Shown here: positions 58,593 through 64,000 of the stretch, piece after piece
Layout of the letters: every line of letters starts with the position of its first letter
Position numbering within the stretch: position 1 is the stretch's first letter
Source: Acinetobacter sp. SAAs474
GTDB taxonomy: Bacteria; Pseudomonadota; Gammaproteobacteria; Pseudomonadales; Moraxellaceae
Assembly: GCF_032823475.1 (NCBI RefSeq)
Contig: NZ_CP127915.1
Coordinates: forward strand, 1,736,001-1,800,000
DNA: 64,000 nt
Direction: 5' to 3'
Program-made: the position numbers and the translations under genes
Notes under the pieces: model-generated
The model's database searches: none
Told to the model about the DNA's origin: nothing
What the model saw: only the letters and a program-made list of their open reading frames with translations

Positions 58593-59744
58593 ATGTCAGC
58601 TGGTTTTGAAACCTTAAATTTACATCCTGATTTGAAAAAAGCGATTGATGCACTGGGCTTTACCACCATGACGCCAATTCAACAAAAGGTTTTAAAATAT
58701 ACATTGGCAGGGCATGATGCGATTGGCAGAGCTCAAACAGGTACTGGAAAAACAGCCGCTTTTTTAATTAGTATCATTAATGATTTGTTGACAAATCCGA
58801 TACAGGAACAACGTTATCGTGGTGAGCCACGGGCTTTGATTCTGGCACCTACTCGTGAGTTGGCTTTGCAAATTGAAAGTGATGCACGATTATTGACCAA
58901 ATATACCCAGTTAAAATTGGTGACGTTATTGGGTGGTGTTGATTTTGATAAGCAAACATCATTATTGGATAAAAATTTTGTTGATATTATTGTTGCAACA
59001 CCAGGACGTTTGATTGATTTGGTAGAACAAAAACAAGTTTGGTTAGATCAAATTGAGTTTTTGGTTATTGACGAGGCTGATCGTTTACTGGATATGGGCT
59101 TTATTCCATCGGTTAAACGAATTGTCCGTTATTCACCTCGTAAAGAGCAGCGCCAAACACTGATGTTTTCTGCGACCTTTAATTATGATGTTTTAAATCT
59201 AGCACAGCAATGGTTATTTGAACCCGTTACAGTGGAGATTGAACCTGAAAAGAAAACCAATGCTGATGTTGAGCAGCGCGTTTATATGGTTGCTGGTGCA
59301 GATAAATATAAATTATTACAAGATATCTTGCGTGATGAACCTATCGATAAAGTAATGATTTTTGCTAATCGTCGCGATCAGGTACGTCGTTTATATGATC
59401 ATTTAAAAAAGGATGGTTATAAGGTCGTGATGTTATCTGGTGAAATTGCACAAGATAAACGCCTTAAAATGTTAGAGCAATTTAAAAGTGGTAAACAAAA
59501 TATCATGATTGCGACAGATGTGGCAGGGCGTGGCATTCATGTTGATGGTGTATCGCATGTGATTAATTTTACTTTGCCAGAACAGTCTGATGACTATGTG
59601 CATCGTATTGGTCGTACAGGGCGCGCTGGTACGCGTGGCGTGAGCATTAGTTTTCTATCGGAAGATGATGCCTTTTATTTGCCTGAAATTGAGAAAGCGA
59701 TTGGGCAGAAGCTTCCATTGACACGTTTGGATGGTTATTGTTAA
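58593..59744 (+). CDS. rhlB: DEAD-box ATP-dependent RNA helicase (RhlB-like)
   Basis: RNA helicase of 383 residues. Motifs in order: Q motif ([12 protein letters not shown]), Walker [60 protein letters not shown] and [13 protein letters not shown]. The Q-motif sequence and short C-terminus resemble RhlB, which acts with the degradosome in E. coli; the Arg-rich RhlB tail is not present, so RhlB identity is likely but not certain. Independent of the cold-shock gene by a terminator. Confidence 0.85.
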   Translation: MSAGFETLNLHPDLKKAIDALGFTTMTPIQQKVLKYTLAGHDAIGRAQTGTGKTAAFLISIINDLLTNPIQEQRYRGEPRALILAPTRELALQIESDARLLTKYTQLKLVTLLGGVDFDKQTSLLDKNFVDIIVATPGRLIDLVEQKQVWLDQIEFLVIDEADRLLDMGFIPSVKRIVRYSPRKEQRQTLMFSATFNYDVLNLAQQWLFEPVTVEIEPEKKTNADVEQRVYMVAGADKYKLLQDILRDEPIDKVMIFANRRDQVRRLYDHLKKDGYKVVMLSGEIAQDKRLKMLEQFKSGKQNIMIATDVAGRGIHVDGVSHVINFTLPEQSDDYVHRIGRTGRAGTRGVSISFLSEDDAFYLPEIEKAIGQKLPLTRLDGYC

Positions 59745-59786
59745 GCCATCATCGACGAATCGTGTTTTTTGGATGTAAATTAAAAG

Positions 59787-59810
59787 TGCCGCAATAGATG
59801 CGGCATTTTT
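59787..59810. terminator. Hairpin between helicase and lipoprotein genes
   Basis: Stem 59787-59793 (TGCCGCA) with 59799-59805, then T5. Between convergent genes; A-run before and T-run after allow both directions. Confidence 0.8.
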
Positions 59811-59811
59811 G

Positions 59812-60192
59812 TTAACGGCTGCCTTTGCATTGAAAGTTCAGTGTGGTTTGATAGTCGTCATCTGAGGCAATCGAGGTATTACTGCCTGAAATTTTACCAA
59901 TGACGGTTGTCGCTGCCTCAATCAGTTTACCTGTTTCTTGATCTACTACGCCTTGTAATACACCATTATAGGTGGTTTTTTCACTGACCACGATAGTTGT
60001 GGCTTGACCACAAGTTTTATTGGCGGCATTGATGGCATTGTTCTTTGCAATAATGCTGGTTTTACCCAAACCCGTAACTTCAAACAGGTTGTTTTCTTTT
60101 TGGATGGCAATAGTATGGTTTTGAGGTGTTGAGGTACATGCAGCAAGTAATATTATGGATAAAGTCGTTAGTGTATATACGATTTTTTTCAT
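59812..60192 (-). CDS. Small lipoprotein
   Basis: A 126-residue exported protein. The signal MKKIVYTLTTLSIILLAAC has a lipobox with Cys at 19. The mature part has a Thr/Ser/Asn-rich linker and two cysteines (TCGQ and FQCKG) that could form a disulfide. The fold may be a small alpha-beta domain. Function not recognised. The ATG at 60192 is preferred to an in-frame start 14 codons earlier because it begins the signal. Confidence 0.85.
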   Translation of the reverse strand: MKKIVYTLTTLSIILLAACTSTPQNHTIAIQKENNLFEVTGLGKTSIIAKNNAINAANKTCGQATTIVVSEKTTYNGVLQGVVDQETGKLIEAATTVIGKISGSNTSIASDDDYQTTLNFQCKGSR

Positions 60193-60387
60193 GATTTTCT
60201 CTATAGTTACGCTCTTATTGGTCATATCTTGCATGATTTAAATTTAAGATAAAACTAAAAAAATGTATAAAAACTTAGTGTTATTGTATTTGTCGTGCTT
60301 CAAATGAGGTTGTTGATGAATTTATGGCGATTTTTTTTAGGTTTATGCTAATCTAAGTTTTCATTTCGTTTAGGTATTTTTTATTCA

Positions 60388-60963
60388 ATGACCAATTCAG
60401 TAACAGAGATTGTTCATCAAAATATTCACCAACGCCAATCTATTGGTCATTTGGTTGAACCAGCACCGAATGCAGAACAATTGCAGCAGGCCTATTCGGC
60501 AGCACTGACTGCACCAGATCATCATCGTTTAAAGCCAACACGTTTTGTGGTGATAGAGGCAGAGCAGAGGGCAGCATTTGGTGAGTTGCTATCACAAGCA
60601 CTGGCAGATTTAGGCCAAACTGAGGCGGCACAACTTGAACGTGTTAAACAGCATCCATATCGTGCACCACTTTTGGTGTTGGCATTAACTCAATTTGTAG
60701 ATCATCCTAAAGTCCCTTATTTTGAGCAGACATTAAGTACAGGTGCTGCAATTCAGAATTTTTTATTGTCATTACAAGCACAAGGTTTTTCAACCATGTG
60801 GCGTACGGGTGCTGTGATTGAATCCAACTATTTAAAACAGGCCTTAGGTCTTGAAGCAGATGATTTAATTGCGGGAATTATCTATATTGGTACTGCTGCT
60901 AAAGCAATTGCACCACGTCCGGTATTGGATACAGCAGAATTTGTGCGTTATTGGAATCAATAA
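60388..60963 (+). CDS. Nitroreductase family protein (YdjA-like)
   Basis: A 191-residue FMN-binding oxidoreductase. Family segments: VHQNIHQRQS start, LTAPDHHRLKPTRFVVIE (FMN-contact), LSTGAAIQNFLLSLQAQGFSTMWRTG and GIIYIGTAA. The R-x-S pattern near residue 13-18 (RQSIG) and the short length fit YdjA-type nitroreductases. Substrate unknown. Followed after 18 bases by gpsA in the same direction. Confidence 0.9.
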   Translation: MTNSVTEIVHQNIHQRQSIGHLVEPAPNAEQLQQAYSAALTAPDHHRLKPTRFVVIEAEQRAAFGELLSQALADLGQTEAAQLERVKQHPYRAPLLVLALTQFVDHPKVPYFEQTLSTGAAIQNFLLSLQAQGFSTMWRTGAVIESNYLKQALGLEADDLIAGIIYIGTAAKAIAPRPVLDTAEFVRYWNQ

Positions 60964-60981
60964 ACTTACGGGAGAATAATA

Positions 60982-62052
60982 ATGTCTGAGTTTGATTTTT
61001 CTGCTTTTATTGAGCCGATACCTAAAGCACACAGCAAATTAAGAATTACGGTATTGGGCGGAGGAAGTTTTGGTACGGCAATGGCCAATACAGCAGTGCG
61101 TAATGGTTGTGATACCATGATTTGGATTCGTGATGAAAATACTGCACAAGAAATTAATCGTAGCCATCTTAATCAACGTTATTTACCCGATTTTCCGTTA
61201 GAACATGATTTAATTGCTGTATCGGATATTGAAGTTGCAGTACGTGATCGTGATATTATTTTTGTGGCTATTCCAAGCCATTCATTTCGCGAAGTCCTCA
61301 AGCAAATTCAACCCTTTATTAGCGCACAAGCCATTGTATCTTTGACGAAAGGAATTGAAGCAGAAAGTTTCTGTTTTATGAGTGATATTATTCGTCAAGA
61401 ATTACCAGAGGTTCCTTATGGTGTACTGTCTGGTCCTAATTTGGCGAAAGAAATAGTCGCAGGTCAGCCTGCGGGTACAGTGATTGCGAGTGATTCAGAG
61501 TTACTACGAACCGCAGTACAACAAGCTTTGCATAGTGCTTTGTTTCGTGTTTTTGCAAGTGATGATGTGCATGGTGTCGAGTTGGGAGGGGCGTTAAAAA
61601 ATATTTATGCGGTCGCGATGGGAATGGCCGTTGCCTATAACGTTGGGGAAAATACCAAAAGTATGATCTTAACACGTGCTTTGGCTGAAATGAGTCGATT
61701 TGCTGTGACTTTGGGCGCTAATCCGCTAACTTTTTTAGGATTGTCTGGAGTGGGTGATTTATTTGCGACTTGTAATAGTCCTTTAAGCCGTAACTACCAA
61801 GTGGGCTATGCAATCGGCAAGGGAAAAAGTTTAGCGCAAGCGACAACTGAATTGGGACAAACAGCAGAAGGATTAAATACCATTATACAAGTCAAGAATC
61901 GTGCACAAGCATTGGATGTGTATATGCCGATTACCTGCGCTTTATATGATGTGATTTATAACGGTGCTCCACCGATGAGTATTGCTTTATCGTTGATGAA
62001 AAATGGTAATCGTAGTGATGTAGAGTTTGTTTTACCTCATCAACACAGTTAA
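60982..62052 (+). CDS. gpsA: Glycerol-3-phosphate dehydrogenase [NAD(P)+]
   Basis: Makes sn-glycerol-3-phosphate from dihydroxyacetone phosphate for phospholipids. The 356 residues contain the dinucleotide motif ITVLGGGSFGTAMA, SLTKGIE, VLSGPNLAKEI, the catalytic Lys region LGGALKNIYAVAMGM and the substrate site LSGVGDLFATCNSPLSRNYQVG. GGGAG lies before the ATG. Part of nitroreductase-gpsA; sixA follows after 88 bases. Confidence 0.96.
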   Translation: MSEFDFSAFIEPIPKAHSKLRITVLGGGSFGTAMANTAVRNGCDTMIWIRDENTAQEINRSHLNQRYLPDFPLEHDLIAVSDIEVAVRDRDIIFVAIPSHSFREVLKQIQPFISAQAIVSLTKGIEAESFCFMSDIIRQELPEVPYGVLSGPNLAKEIVAGQPAGTVIASDSELLRTAVQQALHSALFRVFASDDVHGVELGGALKNIYAVAMGMAVAYNVGENTKSMILTRALAEMSRFAVTLGANPLTFLGLSGVGDLFATCNSPLSRNYQVGYAIGKGKSLAQATTELGQTAEGLNTIIQVKNRAQALDVYMPITCALYDVIYNGAPPMSIALSLMKNGNRSDVEFVLPHQHS

Positions 62053-62140
62053 ATTAAAAAAATAGATCTAGATCATTATGAGATTTGCATATTTGTCATA
62101 TTCTATCTCTATACTGTATTTAGCTTAAATAATAGGAAAC

Positions 62141-62599
62141 GTGATGCAAATTACATTGGTTCGTCATGGTGAGGCGGCAGCAGCAGTTTTGGGAAATGAT
62201 AAAACTCGCCCATTAACAACAAAGGGACATTTACAAGCAGAACATAGTGCCCAGTTTTTAAAAAATCAGTTACAACCTGATGTTTTCGTTGTCAGTCCAT
62301 TATTGCGTGCACAGGAAACCTTGGCGCATCTCCAGCATTATTTTCCACAGGTACCTGTGGTGATTTGTAATGCTATTCAACCTGATGATGATGCAAAAGT
62401 GGCAGTTGAGTGGCTGGCACAGCTTCCTTATGAATCTATTGTAGTTGTTTGTCATATGAATGTGATTGCCCATATCGCCTCAATTTTGACCACAGAAACA
62501 TTTGATCCTTATGCTTTGGCTGAAGCACGTATCTATAAGCAAGCTGTGATTGCTGCTGGACTTTCAACTGAAGTAAAGCGCTATATCCCTACGCCATAA
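62141..62599 (+). CDS. sixA: Phosphohistidine phosphatase SixA
   Basis: A 152-residue histidine phosphatase. The catalytic LVRHGEA is at the N-terminus (RHG), with the second Arg in SPLLRAQET and the second His in VVCHMNVIAH. SixA removes phosphate from histidine phosphotransfer proteins such as the ArcB HPt domain or PTS components in E. coli. The target here is unknown. Located just ahead of the type II secretion gene gspL. Confidence 0.92.
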   Translation: MMQITLVRHGEAAAAVLGNDKTRPLTTKGHLQAEHSAQFLKNQLQPDVFVVSPLLRAQETLAHLQHYFPQVPVVICNAIQPDDDAKVAVEWLAQLPYESIVVVCHMNVIAHIASILTTETFDPYALAEARIYKQAVIAAGLSTEVKRYIPTP

Positions 62600-62622
62600 C
62601 GTTGTATTTAAAATAATGGCGG

Positions 62623-63777
62623 ATGATGATGTTATATTTATGGATGCCAGAGGCCAGTCAGGCTTGGCAATGGTCAGTTGGGGGAAAATGGTATGAGGCT
62701 GCCTCGATAGAGGCATTAATTCAGGCCATTCAACCTTATCGTGACACTGACACGACGGTGTTTTTCCCAAGTCGCGCGATACAAATAATTCAGCAGGATA
62801 TGAGCAAAGCTCAATTCCATAAATTGGGCGCTGATGGCGTGCAGTATTTATTGGAAGAGTTTGTGACGATTCCAATTGATAGTATGCGGGTTGTGCATTA
62901 TTTTAAATCACCCCATCAATTATTTGTGATGGGGATTGCTCAGCAAACTTTACAACATTTTGTACATCTCTTGGCCCTATTGCCTGTGAAGATCGTTGGG
63001 TTGTTACCTGACTTTCTGATCTTGCCTGTACCTGAGCCAAATCAAGTGGTGATTGCAGAGATCTCAGGCCGTTTGTTGATTAGAGAAAATGAATATCAGG
63101 GGTCTTCTTGTGACGATTTATCTTTATATTTAGATTTTCAAGACCAAGCTCAGCAACAACAGTATAAAATTATGGGCTTACAGCAAACAGAACAGCAGAT
63201 TTTATCGGCTTTGATCACACAGGAACGTTTAGAATCTGTCGATTATGTATTTTATACGCCTAAAAAGCCACAACAACATCCTTGGAATGTATGGCCCAAA
63301 GTTGCATCACATCAGGCTATTTCAGGATATTGGAAAGCCTGTATTGCATTGGTATTTACCCTGGTTTTTATTCAGTTAGGTTACGATGCTTTACGTTGGT
63401 TTAAATTTAATCAATTGGCCAATCAGACCGCAGCACAAGCATTAATGCAATACCAGCAGTGGTTTGGTGAAAATGCGCGTGTCAATGAGCAAAATTTAGC
63501 CAGCCAATTTGAAAGCCAATTAAGATCGGCTAAAATTGCAGATCAATCAGCAATACAATTGCTGAGTCAAGTTGGCCCGATGTTAATGCAGCGCAAAATG
63601 ATTGCAGATCAGGTTGAATATGATGCTTCAATCTTAAGTTTGCGTTTAAAAGCAGCAGATACCGATAGCTTTAATCAATTTAGTCAACAACTTAAGCAGC
63701 AGGGGCTAAAGGTCGAGTTAGGGGATATTCAGCCGGATGGTCAAGGGGTTATTGCGATGGTTAAAATACAATCATGA
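62623..63777 (+). CDS. gspL: Type II secretion system protein GspL
   Basis: Inner-membrane assembly platform protein of 384 residues that links the cytoplasmic ATPase GspE to the platform. The N-terminal 230 residues form the actin-like cytoplasmic domain (YLWMPEASQAWQW ... VFFPSRAIQIIQQ). One membrane helix is near residues 240-258 (ACIALVFTLVFIQLGY) and a ferredoxin-like periplasmic domain follows. The ATG run at 62623-62631 follows GGCGG; the third ATG is better spaced. Its stop overlaps the gspM start (ATGA). Confidence 0.9.
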   Translation: MMMLYLWMPEASQAWQWSVGGKWYEAASIEALIQAIQPYRDTDTTVFFPSRAIQIIQQDMSKAQFHKLGADGVQYLLEEFVTIPIDSMRVVHYFKSPHQLFVMGIAQQTLQHFVHLLALLPVKIVGLLPDFLILPVPEPNQVVIAEISGRLLIRENEYQGSSCDDLSLYLDFQDQAQQQQYKIMGLQQTEQQILSALITQERLESVDYVFYTPKKPQQHPWNVWPKVASHQAISGYWKACIALVFTLVFIQLGYDALRWFKFNQLANQTAAQALMQYQQWFGENARVNEQNLASQFESQLRSAKIADQSAIQLLSQVGPMLMQRKMIADQVEYDASILSLRLKAADTDSFNQFSQQLKQQGLKVELGDIQPDGQGVIAMVKIQS

Positions 63778-64000
63778 GAGTTTTTCAACAGTTACAGCAG
63801 CAAACGAGAGCATTGCAGCATAAGCTAGTAGATCATCTAGATCGTTTAAGCCATCGTGAAAGAATTTTGGTGATTGCGACCAGTATTTTTCTTGTGTTTA
63901 CATTGATTGGCGTGTCACTTTGGTCCATGCATCAAGCTGCAGAAAAACAGCAAATGCGTTTGAATACACTCAATCATTTAATTGTGTGGATGCAAGATCG
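63774..64000 (+). CDS. gspM: Type II secretion system protein GspM (N-terminal part, runs past window)
   Basis: About 75 codons to the window edge. The start overlaps the gspL stop. A basic helical N-terminus (LSHRERILVIATS) leads into a membrane helix near residues 33-52 (ILVIATSIFLVFTLIGVSLW) and the beginning of the periplasmic coiled-coil part (ending HLIVWMQDR, at the family's segment before its ferredoxin fold). GspM stabilises GspL. Truncated by the window. Confidence 0.88.
   Translation, partial: MRVFQQLQQQTRALQHKLVDHLDRLSHRERILVIATSIFLVFTLIGVSLWSMHQAAEKQQMRLNTLNHLIVWMQD

Overview
The window looks like a chromosomal segment of an AT-rich gammaproteobacterium, most likely Acinetobacter (Moraxellaceae). 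This rests on protein character and gene sets (lipA, sthA, map/rpsB/tsf, pyrB with a dead pyrC-like partner, gpsA-sixA-gspL-gspM, pdxB-epmA), low G+C and short AT-rich spacers. The assignment is recognition, not a database match.

Layout. 1-2101: edge of an exported short-chain dehydrogenase and an outer-membrane barrel gene broken by one in-frame stop. 2722-5470: lipA and, divergently, sthA. 5552-10830: a five-gene chaperone-usher pilus operon with a hairpin between major pilin and usher. 11075-12410: MFS transporter plus an overlapping 43-residue membrane peptide. 12821-15726: map, and divergently the rpsB leader, rpsB and tsf. 15841-17954: AraC regulator and AzlCD exporter. 18280-21363: cell-wall genes (RlpA-like, mltB, rodA). 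21715-24928: unknown helical protein, queF and an ABC-2 exporter. 25108-28431: accessory strip between tRNA-Arg(CCG) and an IS5-family element, with a dead tnpB, a dead phage-type integrase, a DUF2726 gene, an inverted tRNA fragment and initiator tRNA-Met.

28752-34401: DUF4239 protein, hexapeptide acetyltransferase, hypothetical protein, ExoX-like exonuclease, glyA, rnk. 34635-37510: three-gene operon with two TelA-family proteins (the first an apparent short paralogue) and a four-helix membrane protein. 37685-42753: ahpF, gadB, gadC. 43020-48091: ferredoxin, U32 protein TrhP, pdxB-epmA, rluE-type pseudouridine synthase. 48597-50859: pyrB and a catalytically dead dihydroorotase homologue. 50968-57902: DUF2520 protein, trmB, SulP transporter, GST, thiG/thiS, DUF423, rpoH, TusA-like protein. 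58277-64000: cold-shock protein, RhlB-type helicase, lipoprotein, nitroreductase, gpsA, sixA, gspL and the start of gspM.

Most of the window is core metabolism and translation. The points most worth following are the doubled TelA operon, the decayed island at tRNA-Arg, the stop-interrupted barrel gene, the pilus attenuator, the exported dehydrogenase and the non-catalytic dihydroorotase. I found no CRISPR array, no complete prophage and no convincing new defence system.
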